Source: Aphrocallistes beatrix (lineage: Eukaryota; Porifera; Hexactinellida; Sceptrulophora; Aphrocallistidae). From it: 64,000 bases of DNA. Position numbers and translations under genes: made by a program. The stretch lies in the NCBI GenBank assembly GCA_963281255.1, contig OY725488.1, positions 8,653,524 through 8,717,523 of the forward strand, read 5' to 3'. Under the pieces are notes generated by a model. It was not told where the DNA came from, searched no databases, and saw only the letters and a list, made by a program, of their open reading frames with translations. Position 1 is the stretch's first letter, and the number at the start of each line of letters is the position of its first letter. Of this stretch, positions 9,734 through 20,620 are shown piece after piece.

Positions 9734-10876
9734 TTCTTAAAACGTTGAAACTGGTAGTGCCACGTTTTACATACTGTGAAAAAGTAAAGTTATAGCCATC
9801 ATGCTGATGAATATATTTGTGGAGGCATAACTTACTGGTCGCTATGGCAACTCATAGAAATTAGAGGGCCCGGCCCAGGAGGCATAGTAAACCAATTAAA
9901 AGCCAACAGTCCAATCAATCCTGGATACTATGCGACTGTGATTTAATCATTCTGAGCATCATTCAAGCATAAGTAACGCATTCATTTTACAAAAGCCTAC
10001 TCCAGGTCCATATACCAATAATCTACCGTAGCTAATTGTCCACCCATGAGAAACTGACTCCTGTGTGTTGGACTATTAGAGAACAGCTTTTGAGCACAAA
10101 AATCGCGGGCAACAACTTGCAACGGGAACTTTTTTGCGGGAATTAACGCAGAAAGCTCCCGGCTTTCACCTCATTGCTTAGATTCGAGATACGAGGCCAT
10201 GCAAGTTATACTTTTCTAAATATTAGAAATTATTAATGCCGCAAGTTCTTTTCTAGAATAACCACCACTGGTATTAGTTTTACAGTTTAATGGTTATATG
10301 CAATTATTTTTAGCTTATCTCCCTGTATTTTAGTGCCATCCATTTCACTTTTTTACGTTGTTCTTTATTTTGTGAAAATCCTGCATCTACGTATGTTGAA
10401 TTCTTTAGAAATCTAGCAGAGTGTGGGAATAATCGTATCCGTGATAAGTAACATTCCTAGACTTCCGTGTGAGATACTGCACACTCTATGTGTCATATTT
10501 AAGAGACAGATTGAGACGTTTCTTTCGTCACATGAGATTAATCATATTTTATTGTTAGCATTATATTCAAGTCACACCACAATTCATAATATGATTAATT
10601 TCATTAGATTTTGAATGTTTCAAAAGTTAAATATAATTTTCATTGGTCATATTTAAGATCACATTTACTAATGTTATATTGCATCTTATGAGATGATTAA
10701 TGCTATTCCATTTGCAAGTTTGATATGATTCTATTAAAAATTTTTATTTTTATGGAGCAATTCAAATTGTATCTATTTTTCCGAGTCAGTATCTGCAGAA
10801 TGTAAAATTTCTAAGTCAGTACGGATAACTTTTAAAATGTATGCGAGGATGCACACTGATAAAGAAATCTGAAAAA
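9734..10876. other. Intergenic region between divergently transcribed genes
   Basis: This stretch separates exportin-T (minus) and the BPI-like gene (plus), so it should hold both promoters. The DNA is AT-rich. The part near exportin-T (about 9830-9900 and 10090-10190) is less AT-rich and could be a TATA-less promoter. I see no coding sequence. Confidence 0.5.
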
Positions 10877-10884
10877 TATAAATA
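10877..10884 (+). promoter_or_regulatory. TATA box for the BPI-like gene
   Basis: TATAAATA lies 101 bp upstream of the ATG. The same octamer occurs about 60 bp upstream of both membrane-protein copies, which supports it as a core promoter element in this genome. Confidence 0.55.
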
Positions 10885-10984
10885 AGACTCATTTCAGAAC
10901 AAAATCAACTCAAACAATCATATTCCAAACATACAAATCCTCAGAAGTCGCGAAATATAGAAACCGAAAAGATACAAGCAAATA

Positions 10985-12424
10985 ATGCGGAATATCTCAG
11001 TTCTTCTTTTCTCCGCCGTACTATTGTGTCTCGGGGCTTATTCCCTTGTCGGAGCAAGGGACTCCGGAGTCGAACTAATCGTAACTCAGAGAACCGCCGA
11101 CTATGTGAATAAAAAACTGGTCCCTATTTTGAAAAGCAAACTGTCCGGGTTTTCCATTCCAGATCAACGATTCGGGAGAGTTAGGGTGTACAGCATCCGT
11201 GTAGGTGCGGTACACATTTCTTCTCATAGCATCTCATTTACGTCATCAGGAGCCGTTATCAAATTATCTGGTTTGAGCGTCTCAGGCAGTCTTAGATGGA
11301 AGTATAAGAGGTGGTTTTTCAGGGCATCCGGGTCCATCTATGTGTCTCTGAGTAGCGGCCATCTGTCTACAACTTTGTCTGTGGCTGCCAGCGGAGGTCG
11401 ACCAGATTTTAACGTTCGTGCTTGCAGTGTTAACGCAAGGATTAAGCTCAGATTTAGAGGCTCTTTCGTGTCCTGGATTCTGAACTTACTTAGAAAACCG
11501 ATTGAGAGGAAGGTAGAATCCTATCTGAGGGCCAACACCTGCAAACATCTTACCAGCGCTCTGAACCAACAGGAGAGACAGCTAGTCACTAGCTACCCCA
11601 CCAGCTTGTCAGTCGGGAAAATACTCAAGTTTGACATTAGTCTTCCACGTGATCCAAAATTCGGCAGAAACTTTCTTCAAATTCCTTTCGTTGGGTTCAC
11701 ATCTTCTTTCCTTTCTTCCAGCGATTTGAACTACCTAGCTAGGAAGTACCCTTCGCGCTCGCTTACTTCCGGTGTTAGAACCAATCGCATGTTATTCTTC
11801 AGAATTAAACCGTATTCACTGAACGCTGCATTGTTAGCATACCATCGTGCCGGCGTGTTCTCTCACGAATATGATGTAACTGACTTCAGCAAGTACGTAC
11901 AGAGCCTCATAGGGGGTAACAACTTCAGAGGAGCTGATACACTGTGTAGTAACCCAGCTGACTGTGCCCTCAAGGTGAAGATATCTACGCCGTCTGCTCC
12001 TACAGTCAAGCTAGGCTACGGAAATATCCGTATGACTGGAAAGGTTGTGCTAGATGTGGAGCTTGTGAATAGCAAGCGATCTCTGCGACAGAACCTCTTG
12101 AGGATCTCCGTCGACGGTGAAATCTGCGGGCAAATACGAATCCAACAATCTGGAACTCGACTCACTGCTTTCATTAAAGTGACTTGTGCTAAGTCCCATT
12201 CGATTTCTGTCCAGAGTTCTTTATTTGGACACTTCTCCAGTTCTCAACTGAATCAGCTGTTCAACAGTTTCATACAACAGCTCATCCCCGAGGCAAACAC
12301 ACGCCTATCCTCTGGAATGCCGATACAGCAGCCTGGAACTTTCACCATTAAGCATCCCCTCGTCTCTGTCCGTCCACAGTACTTGGAAGTTGGAGCCAAT
12401 TTTGCTTATAACCGTTGGGGATAA
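10985..12424 (+). CDS. Secreted BPI/LBP-like lipid-binding protein
   Basis: This single ORF of 479 codons matches the length of BPI and LBP (about 480). These secreted proteins bind lipid, typically LPS lipid A, through two BPI-fold halves. The N-terminus is a signal peptide (residues 1 to about 24: hydrophobic VLLFSAVLLCLGAYSLVGA). The first BPI half follows, starting at the family-typical GVELIVTQRTADYVNKKLVPIL. Cysteines near RACSV and ANTCKH fit the conserved BPI1 disulfide. A second BPI half occupies the C-terminal ~230 residues and contains further cysteine pairs. It begins with a good ATG after a TATA box. It is probably an innate-immunity or lipid-transfer factor; ligand specificity cannot be read. 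The tail after the second half is short and basic. Confidence 0.85.
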   Translation: MRNISVLLFSAVLLCLGAYSLVGARDSGVELIVTQRTADYVNKKLVPILKSKLSGFSIPDQRFGRVRVYSIRVGAVHISSHSISFTSSGAVIKLSGLSVSGSLRWKYKRWFFRASGSIYVSLSSGHLSTTLSVAASGGRPDFNVRACSVNARIKLRFRGSFVSWILNLLRKPIERKVESYLRANTCKHLTSALNQQERQLVTSYPTSLSVGKILKFDISLPRDPKFGRNFLQIPFVGFTSSFLSSSDLNYLARKYPSRSLTSGVRTNRMLFFRIKPYSLNAALLAYHRAGVFSHEYDVTDFSKYVQSLIGGNNFRGADTLCSNPADCALKVKISTPSAPTVKLGYGNIRMTGKVVLDVELVNSKRSLRQNLLRISVDGEICGQIRIQQSGTRLTAFIKVTCAKSHSISVQSSLFGHFSSSQLNQLFNSFIQQLIPEANTRLSSGMPIQQPGTFTIKHPLVSVRPQYLEVGANFAYNRWG

Positions 12425-12817
12425 TTGGTTGAAAGTGTTTTTATAAAAGATATAAATGCTACCTACAAAAAAATCTATAAATTCTATAATTTGCTCATTT
12501 CTACCAGATGTTTACGTGTTTTGTTTAAATTTGTTTGTTAGTTGCTTAATTACTCATTGTGTTCATTGTATTTGTTGGTATCATTAAACATGTGTAAACT
12601 CAATAAGTATGGGATTCAGGAGATTTTGATATAATTGTTAAGAAATAATTTAAAATTAAATCAAGCTATACTCACAACATTATCCTCGTCACTATTGACC
12701 TAGTCCCTAGAATAACAACATCCTTAACTAATTTACAGAATTTAATAAATGTTATTCAGGAATTCTATGAAATCTGACTTTTTGAAAAAATTAAATTCAC
12801 TCCTATTTAATAAGCCA

Positions 12818-13611
12818 CAAGCGCGCTTCGCTTGCTTGCGCTGCGCGGCTTGCTAACACTACGTGTCCGCAGAGTAGCCCTGCAAATGCCTGGGGATATT
12901 CAAGAAACGGTAGATTGCTTCTCTAATTCTCCACTAAAAAAATGTCATTTATCTACGGTTAATCATGAATTCAGAAATGGAGAAGTCAATTAGGTTCATG
13001 ATAAACGGAATTTGTTAATATTAAACTAACTAATCCAAGAATGTAATGTCAATTTGAAACTACAAAATTCACAATATAAAGATTATTATTATATTTGAGC
13101 GACTCAAAAAATTTCACTGTACCAAATATCCTCAAAAGACTCCTTTTGGGAGCTTTTTTTACCTAAATGCCTCCTTAGCACAATAATTTTGAAATCAAAT
13201 TTTGACAAAAATCACAAAATCTGTCAATTTTTCGATTTTATATGCTTAATGATGACATCATAACAGAATGATGAGTCATCATTTTCTGATGATATTTGTA
13301 TCAATGTGAAGAATATTGATATACACATTCTATTAAAATTTAAAGCTTTCTATATTATCACCTAAATGACTGAGTTATAGTCAAAAAATTGAAATTTCTA
13401 ATAATAAAAAAAGGTGACAATGAGTTATAGTTCCATGATGAGTCGATATTTCCGCTTGAGGTCAGAACTTAGTGGAGCTATAGCCAAAAGACTCCCACAT
13501 GGCAAAAATCAGCATTCTGTGCTTGGCAGTTTCTCAAATCAATTCTTTATAGAGATATAAATACATACACATACACAAAAATATACATTAATCGAGTTTT
13601 AATAGTAAGGA
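12818..13611 (-). mobile_element. Helitron-like non-autonomous element, 794 bp
   Basis: Read on the minus strand, the element starts TCCTTACTATTAAAACTCG directly after an A and ends with a GC-rich imperfect hairpin (GCGCAGCGCAAGC/GCGAAGCGCGC type) and GCTTG directly before a T. The same two ends and the same A/T flanks occur at 33316-33867 and 61505-62052. A 5' TC, a terminal 3' hairpin and insertion between A and T without duplication are Helitron hallmarks. The last bases CTTG deviate from the usual CTRR. There is no coding capacity. It sits directly upstream of the intact membrane-protein gene. Confidence 0.7.
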
Positions 13612-14096
13612 TAAATTCATTTTGTTCCACGAGGTTCATCCGTTATAGAGGAATTGTCCGATTTTCAGAGTGTCCGTTTTGGGAGACTCAACTGTATACG
13701 AAAAAGGATTCGATTAATAATCAATATCGAAAGGTGAACATCCCATAGCTCCCGCTAATCTGACTGGAGTAGAAGGTAGAAGGGATATTCTATTCCTTAC
13801 GCAATATATTTCTCAGAGCATAGAGTGATTACACATTAAAGATCTTGTCTTATCTAGGTGCTTAGATTTGGTATCTATTACATAATTGCAACATTGTAAT
13901 TACAATCCCTGTTCAGTTGACCCATCTACGTATGAATAGGAGTGGTCAATACCTTTTGAACATTTTCTTCAAATAAAATACTTACATTACTCAATAGCAC
14001 ATTATTAAAAGTGATGTATTACACACAATTACTTGGTGATAATATCAAATTTCAAAATCAATAGCAAAATAAAGCTATCACTGGCAATTAGAACAG

Positions 14097-14104
14097 TATA
14101 AATA
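14097..14104 (+). promoter_or_regulatory. TATA box of membrane-protein gene copy 1
   Basis: TATAAATA lies about 60 bp upstream of the ATG. It is conserved at 19293-19300 in copy 2. Confidence 0.6.
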
Positions 14105-14158
14105 GATTATCACTGATTGAATTAATAAATACTGAATCTGAATTATTTTTATCGGGAC

Positions 14159-15310
14159 ATGTTAAGTGTAGGAGAAAACCTAAAGTCATTTGGAATAATA
14201 CAAAGTATTATCGTTCTGGCAGTTGCTCTAATTCTCTTATTTATATCCATCATATGGGACGTCTATTTTGCTAAGAGGATTATACATTTCGTGAAGTTGC
14301 ATCGTGAGTGTGTAGAAAAGAGTACAACTGACTTCACCGTTAATTTCTCAGAAGCAGCACGCCACCACAAATCGGAAATAATTAAATACACATTCTTGAT
14401 AGTCATAAATATCATTGAGTTCAGTTCGCTGCTAATATATGCACTGGGGTATGGACTGACTTATCAACAGCGAGAGTTCAACAGAACTACGGATTTTAAT
14501 TGTTCGGGTGAAGTAGCACATTTTCCATTACTTGCCATTGAGGTGATCTTTGCTAATCCTGTTGTTCCCGTGCTTGTGTCTTTGGGAGATTTTGGGTTGG
14601 TGCTCACTTTCGCGTTTAGTGTTTGTCTTATGAAGTATCTGGATGTCATTCTCCATAATATTCATGGAAAACCGTTTCGGTACATTACAAAATTCCTCCT
14701 GATCACTTTCTTCATTGGAGCATTCATGATAATATTTGGGTCTATTCCTCAATTAATGATAATTGAAATGTTCTCTGTTCCAATAATACAGACAATCTAC
14801 TTCATTATTTGGGTTAAATGCATCCGTACATTCTACAACACATTGAGATGGAGAGCACTTGAGTTTAAGATAAGAGGTGCAAGGAAATCGATTGTCAGAG
14901 GAGCAACCATCACCTGCAAGCAGTTCGCATTGGCAATGGGGATATTTGTTATTGCAATGGCCTGCTGGGTTTTAAACGAATTCATCTATCAATATTACTT
15001 CCTCATTGCAACAGGTCTGCATTATGGCCCCTGTATCTTCCAATACCTCTACCATACTCCTCTCCACCAGCCACTACTGGTTTCACAGCAGCAAATCAAA
15101 GCCTTGGAAATCAGTAATGAGATCCTAACCTATGCGAATTCAATCCTAGTTTTCACTGCGTCTATTTTAATCGGATCAGAATACATATTGGCTACGATCC
15201 TGTTTTTCGGCACTAAAATTGTAAAAAAATTAAAGTATCGATTCGGATGTGTCCACACAAGATTTACCCCTACAAACCACCTCCGTCGTCCACTCCTCAT
15301 TTCAAAATAA
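14159..15310 (+). CDS. Multi-pass membrane protein of unknown family (intact copy)
   Basis: This single ORF of 383 codons has seven or eight predicted membrane segments, at roughly residues 12-37, 79-105, 125-147, 150-170, 180-207, 212-235, 262-295 and 325-355. The loop after segment 2 carries N-glycosylation sequons (NRT, NCS), so it probably faces outside. The C-terminal tail after segment 8 is basic (KKLKYRFGCVH...). I do not recognise the family; the layout could suit a divergent GPCR-like receptor or a transporter. It has its own TATA box and an AATAAA signal about 110 bp after the stop. A frameshifted paralogue lies at 19355. Start and stop agree between the copies, supporting the gene model. 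Confidence 0.75.
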   Translation: MLSVGENLKSFGIIQSIIVLAVALILLFISIIWDVYFAKRIIHFVKLHRECVEKSTTDFTVNFSEAARHHKSEIIKYTFLIVINIIEFSSLLIYALGYGLTYQQREFNRTTDFNCSGEVAHFPLLAIEVIFANPVVPVLVSLGDFGLVLTFAFSVCLMKYLDVILHNIHGKPFRYITKFLLITFFIGAFMIIFGSIPQLMIIEMFSVPIIQTIYFIIWVKCIRTFYNTLRWRALEFKIRGARKSIVRGATITCKQFALAMGIFVIAMACWVLNEFIYQYYFLIATGLHYGPCIFQYLYHTPLHQPLLVSQQQIKALEISNEILTYANSILVFTASILIGSEYILATILFFGTKIVKKLKYRFGCVHTRFTPTNHLRRPLLISK

Positions 15311-15419
15311 AAACTAAATATACCTATGCCTTATTTATACTGATTCCTATGTTATGTTATGTCGTTTGTATTCACAATATTAACTGTCAGATATGTGTTA
15401 AATATGAATTAAATACAAT

Positions 15420-15425
15420 AATAAA
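15420..15425 (+). promoter_or_regulatory. Poly(A) signal AATAAA, membrane-protein copy 1
   Basis: AATAAA lies 110 bp past the stop codon. The same site is at 20615-20620 after copy 2. Confidence 0.6.
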
Positions 15426-16193
15426 GTCTCTAAGGAAACCACTGTAATAAGACTCCTGAAATGCTAAATAGCCGGCTGTCTTGCTATATAGTATACTAAT
15501 ATTAGACAGCATGTGCCAAACTGAAAGATACATAATAGATCGGAGATATAAGTTGAAGTGAAATTTTTATAAAATTCCAATTCAAAGTTATTGAACCAAA
15601 CGGATATTTTAGTTAAAAAAGAACCCCAAACGGGTCTTTTGAAACTATTTGGTACAGAGCTAAAACTTTGCTCCAAACAGATACAAATATTCCTTTCATC
15701 CTCCTTTACATTCCGCAGCGTCTCCAATGTCCCTAAAATAATTATGGAATTCACACACGTACAATTATTGAAATTATTTGGAAGCTAATTATAAGTTCCT
15801 TATACTATTGTGACAGCTTAATCAATAATACCTATGCCTGATTGGATAAAAATCTTGGACGGAGTAAGAACATTTTTAGAATTGAATTGAAAATTGGTTA
15901 AGAATAATTCGAAATTCAGTAAATAATGCGTTTACAGAAGAGAATAATAGGAAGCTCAGACTGTGGGAAAAGTGAAATAAACATACCTTGAAGTGGAAAG
16001 AGAAATAAACATACTCTACCTATGATGGCGATATTTTGATTATACTAGTATTAAAACATTCCATAAAACATTATACAAATATATCACAAACATATCTGAC
16101 ATAAATATTGAAGAATTGAAAATAAAACAGCACAAATGATTAGAACATGAAATTAACAAACATAAATATAATTTTAGAACATTTTAAAGAAGT

Positions 16194-16680
16194 GGGACTT
16201 CATGGCCGAGTGGTTAGCGCACTGAGTCTATAACAAAGTGACGCGGGTTCGAATCCCAAGCAGGTCAACAATTTTTCAGTATTCCGAAGTAACAAACATA
16301 AATATAATTTTAGAACATTTTAAAGAAGTGGGACTTCATGGTCGAGTGGTTAGCGCACTGAGTCTATAACAAAGTGACGCGGGTTCGAATCCCAAGATAC
16401 TCAACAATTTATCAGTATTCCGAAGTAACAAACATAAATATAATTTTAGAACATTTTAAAGACGTGGGACTTCATGGCCGAGTGGTTAGCGCACTGAGTC
16501 TATAACAAAGTGACGCGGGTTCGAATCCCAAGCAAGTCAAAATTTATCAGTATTCCGAAGTAACAAACATAAATATAATTTTAGAACATTTTAAAGACGT
16601 GGGACTTCATGGCCGAGTGGTTAGCGCACGGAGTCGATAACAAAGTGACGTGGGTTCGAATCCCAAGATACTCAACAATT
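16194..16680 (+). repeat. Four tandem tRNA-like units of ~136 bp
   Basis: Units start at 16194, 16330, 16466 and 16601. Each begins GGGACTTCATGG, contains a good RNA polymerase III A box (TGGCCGAGTGG; TGGTCGAGTGG in unit 2) and a perfect B box (GGTTCGAATCC), and is followed by an AT-rich tail. The tRNA arms are degenerate. The anticodon stem pairs at only three of five positions around a TCTATAA loop, suggesting an Ile(UAU)-like ancestor. The T stem keeps three pairs. Only units 1 and 3 can pair an acceptor (GACTT with AGGTC or AAGTC). It resembles a tRNA-derived SINE head or decayed tRNA gene amplified in tandem, not four working tRNAs. Confidence 0.75.
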
Positions 16681-17029
16681 TCCAGGGTTTTAAAGAAACA
16701 AATCGACTGGATAGCAAAGGAGCGTGGGAACAAATCTAAAAGAAATGTGTCACAACAAGTGATAAATTCAAAATTAGTAATGCGGTATCAATAAGTGACA
16801 AGCAATAAAATGCGCGACAAATGAAACTAGTGAATTAAAAAGACCCCAGAACAGATATACATCACTGAGTTTAGAGATAAAGAGAAACATAGAGTTATAA
16901 AGATAAAAGGCGAGTGCCACACATAATTATACAGAGTAGTATCTAACGATAATGGTTTACAGAAATACAGCATGCGTTTATGGTGTCATGGTAAAATATC
17001 ATGGTGAGAGAAAGTGAAAAGGATAGCCA

Positions 17030-18165
17030 AAGGTCTATTCTAAACATAATGGCACAGGGTAGCCCTGGAGGAGGGGGATTGAAAAGGGTCAAATAAAATG
17101 CCTGTTATCCACATAATGCCACAGAGTACCTCTCTAGGCGGGTGGAATTTGAAAAGATCATCCAAATTCCTGCTGCACAAATAATGCAAGAGAGTACACC
17201 CGCATGATAGGGGGAATTGAAAAAGATATCCCAAAATGCCCGTTCCTCATATAATGCCAGAGAGTACACCCTCTTGATAGGTGGAATTGAAAAATGTATC
17301 CCAAAATGCCCGTTCCTCATATAATACCAGAGTACACCCTCTTGATAGGGGGAATTGAAAAAGGCATCCCAAATGCCTGTTCCTCATATAATGCCAGAGT
17401 ACACCCGCTTGATAGGTGGAATTGAAAAAGGTATCCCAAAATGCCTGTTCCCCATATAATGCCAGAGACTACACCCTCTTGATAGGGGGAATTGAAAAAT
17501 GTATCCCAAATGCCCGTTCCTCATATAATACCAGAGAGTACACACTCTTGATAGGGGGAATTGAAAAAGGCATCCCAAAATGCCTGTTCCCCATATAATG
17601 CCAGAGACTACACCCTCTTGATAGGGGGAATTGAAAAAGGAATCCCAAAATGCCTGTTCCTCATATAATGCCAGAGTACACCCGCATGATAGGGGGAATT
17701 GAAAAAGATATTCCAAAATGCCTGTTCCCCATATAATGCCAGAGACTACACACTCTTGATAGGGGGAATTGAAAAAGGTATCCCAAAATGCCTGTTCCCC
17801 ATATAATGCCAGAGAGTACACCCTCTTGATAGGGGGAATTGAAAAATGTATCCCAAAATGCCTGTTCCACATATAATGCCAGAGTACACCCTCTTGATAG
17901 GGGGAATTGAAAAAGGTATTCCAAAATGCCTGTTCTTCACATAATCTCATTGAGTAGCACTCTAGGTGGTGGGATTTGAAAAAGCTTACCCAAAATACCT
18001 GTTCTCCACCTAATGCCACAGAAAACACCCCCCCCTGTTGGCCTGGAAATTGAAAAGGGTTAGCTAAAATGCCTGTTGTCCACATAATGCCACTGAGCAT
18101 CCCTTCTTTGTGATGGGTTTGAAAAGAGTTAGCCAAATTACCACTTCTCCACATAATTCTACAAG
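17030..18165. repeat. Satellite of 67-70 bp units
   Basis: About 17 units. The central eleven (about 17213-17903) are very similar and share ATGCCAGAG, CTCTTGATAGGGGGAATTGA and CCCAAAATGCCTGTTC. Units toward both ends are increasingly diverged, the usual pattern for an array homogenised in its middle. Long minus-strand ORFs across it follow from a period near 69 and are not genes. It lies between the two membrane-protein copies. Confidence 0.9.
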
Positions 18166-18534
18166 CTTTCTCCATCATCTCTACAGCAACCTTCGAAAAT
18201 TGTTACACTTTAGGTAGCTTACGTCTAGCAAGTAGTAAAAGTAATTTTCTAACTGAACTATCACGAAATCATGTAAGGAAAAGCTGTATTTACATTAAGG
18301 ATTATTCTAGAATCTAGATAAATAAATTAAAGGTATAATGCAACATTCGTAGTGACATATGTGATCGAATCAAAATTTGAAATCAACGTTGTTGTGCTAA
18401 ACGGGCAATTTATATAAAAAATTGGGTTTCTGGTGGTAACCTGGAAACTTCAACCTCACTCTCGGCCATACGTTGTTTCTTGCAATTTACCAATTTTGAG
18501 CACTCTATACCTGAATTTACCCTTTATACACGTA

Positions 18535-18842
18535 CAAGCGCGCTCATATGTGATGAATATTGATATACACATTCTATTAAAATTTCAAGCTTTCTATTAG
18601 CACCTAAATGACTGAGTTATAGTCAAAAACTGAAATTTCTAATTATAAAAAAGGTGACAATGACGTTATAGTTTCATGATGAGTTAATATTTCCGCTTGA
18701 GGTCAGAACTTAGTGGAGCTATAGCCAAAAGACTCCCACATGCCAAAAATCAGCTTTCTGTGCCTGGCAGTTTCTCCAATCAATTCGTCATAGAGATATA
18801 AATACATACACATACACAAAATACATTAATCGAGTTTTAATA
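18535..18842 (-). mobile_element. Internally deleted Helitron-like element
   Basis: About the last 10 bp of the Helitron 3' tip (CAAGCGCGCT on the plus strand), preceded by A, are joined to the inner part of the element seen at 13300-13600. The 5' terminal bases are missing: the sequence after GTTTTAATAG continues directly into gene-flanking DNA. It marks the left edge of duplicate copy 2. Confidence 0.6.
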
Positions 18843-19292
18843 GGGATTGTCCGATTTTCAGAGTGTCCGTTTTGGGAGACTCAACTGTATACGAAAAAGG
18901 ATTCGATTAATAATCAATATCGAAAGGTGAACATCCCATAGCTCCCGCTAATCTGACTGGAGTAGAAGGTAGAAGGGATTTTCTATTCCTTACGCAATAT
19001 ATTTCTCAGAGCATAGAGTGATTACACATTAAAGATCTTGTCTTATCTAGGTGCTTAGATTTGGTATCTATTACATAATTGCACATTGTGATTACAATCC
19101 CTGTTCAGTTGGCCCATCTGCGTATGAATAGGAGTGGTTAGTACCTTTGTATATTTCTTCAAAAAATTATTTACATCACTCAATATCACATTATTAAAAG
19201 TGATGTATCACACACAATTAATTAAGTGATAATATCAAATTTCAAAATCAATAATCTTTAAAAATAAAGGTTATCATTGGCAATTAGAACAG

Positions 19293-19300
19293 TATAAATA
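19293..19300 (+). promoter_or_regulatory. TATA box of membrane-protein copy 2
   Basis: TATAAATA lies 62 bp before the ATG, conserved with copy 1. Confidence 0.55.
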
Positions 19301-19354
19301 TATTATCACTGATTGAATTCATAAATACTGAATCTGAATTATTATTCTCGGGAC

Positions 19355-20505
19355 ATGTTAAGTGTAGGAGAAAACCTAAAGTCATTTGAAAGGTTAGAAA
19401 TTATCATCATTCTGTCAGGTGCTATACTTTTCTCATTTATATCCATCATATGGGACGTCTATTTTGCTAAGAGGATTATACATTTCGTGAAGTTATATCG
19501 TGAGTGTGTAGAAAAGAGTAAAACTGACTTCACCGTTAATTACTCAGAAGCAGCACGTCACCACAAATCGGAAATAACCAAATACACATTCTTAACACTC
19601 ATAAATATCACTGAGTTCATTACGATGCTAATATACGCACTGGGGACTGGACTGGGTAACCAAAAGCGAGAGTTCAACAGAACTACGGATTTTAATTGTT
19701 CGGGTGAAGTAGCACATTTTCCATTACTTGCCATTGAGGTGATCTTTGCTAATCTTGTTGCTCCCATACTTGTGTCTTTGGGAGATGCTGGGTCGGTGCT
19801 CTCTCTCGCGTTTAGTGTTTGTCTTATGAAGTATCTGGATGTCATTCTCCATAATATTCATGGAAAACCGTTTCGGTACATTAGAAAGTTCCTCCTGATC
19901 ACGTTCTTCATTGGAGTATTCATGATATTAACTGGATCTATTCCTCAATTGTTGATCATTGAAAAGTTCTCTGTTCCAATATACAGACAATCTACTTCAT
20001 TATTTGGGTTAAATGCATCCGTACATTCTACAACACATTGAGATGGAGAGCACTTGAGTTTAAGATAAGAGGTGCAAGGAAATCGATTGTCAGAAGAGCA
20101 ATCATCAACTGCAAGCAGTTTGCATTGGTAATGGGAATATTTGTTATTGCAATTGCCTGCTGGGTTTTGACCGAATTCTTCCTACGATATTACTTCCTCA
20201 TTGCAACAGGTCTGCATTATGGCCCCTGTATCTTCCAATACCTCTACCATACTCCTCTCTACCAGCCACTACTGGTTTCACAGCAGCAAATCAAAGCCTT
20301 GGAAATCAGTAATAAGGTCCTAACCTATGCGAATTCAATTCTAATTTTCACTGCGTCTATTTTAATCGGATCAGAATACCTATTGGCTACGATCCTGTTT
20401 TTCGGCACTAAAATTGTAAAAAAATTAAAGTATCGATTCGGATGTGTCCACACAAGATTTACCCCTACAAACCACCTCCGTCGTCCACTCCTCATTCCAA
20501 AATAA
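19355..20505 (+). pseudogene. Frameshifted second copy of the membrane-protein gene
   Basis: This copy aligns with 14159-15310 from start to stop. One A is missing at 19980/19981 (ATAATA in copy 1 is ATA here). The shift follows residues FSVPI in the sixth membrane segment and causes a stop at about codon 229. The original frame resumes (MRWRALEFK) and runs unbroken to the normal stop. The absence of other lesions means the deletion is recent, or a sequencing error, or this copy is still expressed as a truncated form. Substitutions cluster in the first two membrane segments and the loop after them (for example SLLIYALGYGL versus TMLIYALGTGL), which may reflect divergence of function before the lesion. 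Confidence 0.8.
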
Positions 20506-20614
20506 ATACTAAATATACCTATGTCTTAATTATACTGATTCCTATGTTATGTTATGTCGTTTGTATTCACAATATTAACTGTCAGATATGTGTTAAGTTT
20601 GAATTAAATACAAT

Positions 20615-20620
20615 AATAAA
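20615..20620 (+). promoter_or_regulatory. Poly(A) signal AATAAA, membrane-protein copy 2
   Basis: AATAAA 110 bp after the stop, conserved with copy 1. Confidence 0.55.

Larger units (their letters stand above)
12818..15552 (+). repeat. Duplicated block, copy 1 (Helitron end plus membrane-protein gene)
   Basis: This block matches 18535-20752 in the same orientation, about 5.2 kb away. The matching part includes Helitron sequence, the whole upstream region, the gene and about 240 bp of its 3' flank. Similarity fades near 15552. At the left, homology stops exactly at the Helitron 3' tip (12818 and 18535). Confidence 0.85.

Noticed and set aside
16194-16680. Four functional tRNA genes
   Set aside because: Anticodon and T stems do not pair and two units lack any acceptor pairing.
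17030-18165. CRISPR-like array
   Set aside because: Units are contiguous tandem repeats without unique spacers, and the DNA is eukaryotic.
17384-18178. 264-codon minus-strand ORF with repeated HFGIPFSIPPIK
   Set aside because: It follows from the ~69-bp satellite period being close to a multiple of three; there is no start context and the frame breaks when unit length changes.
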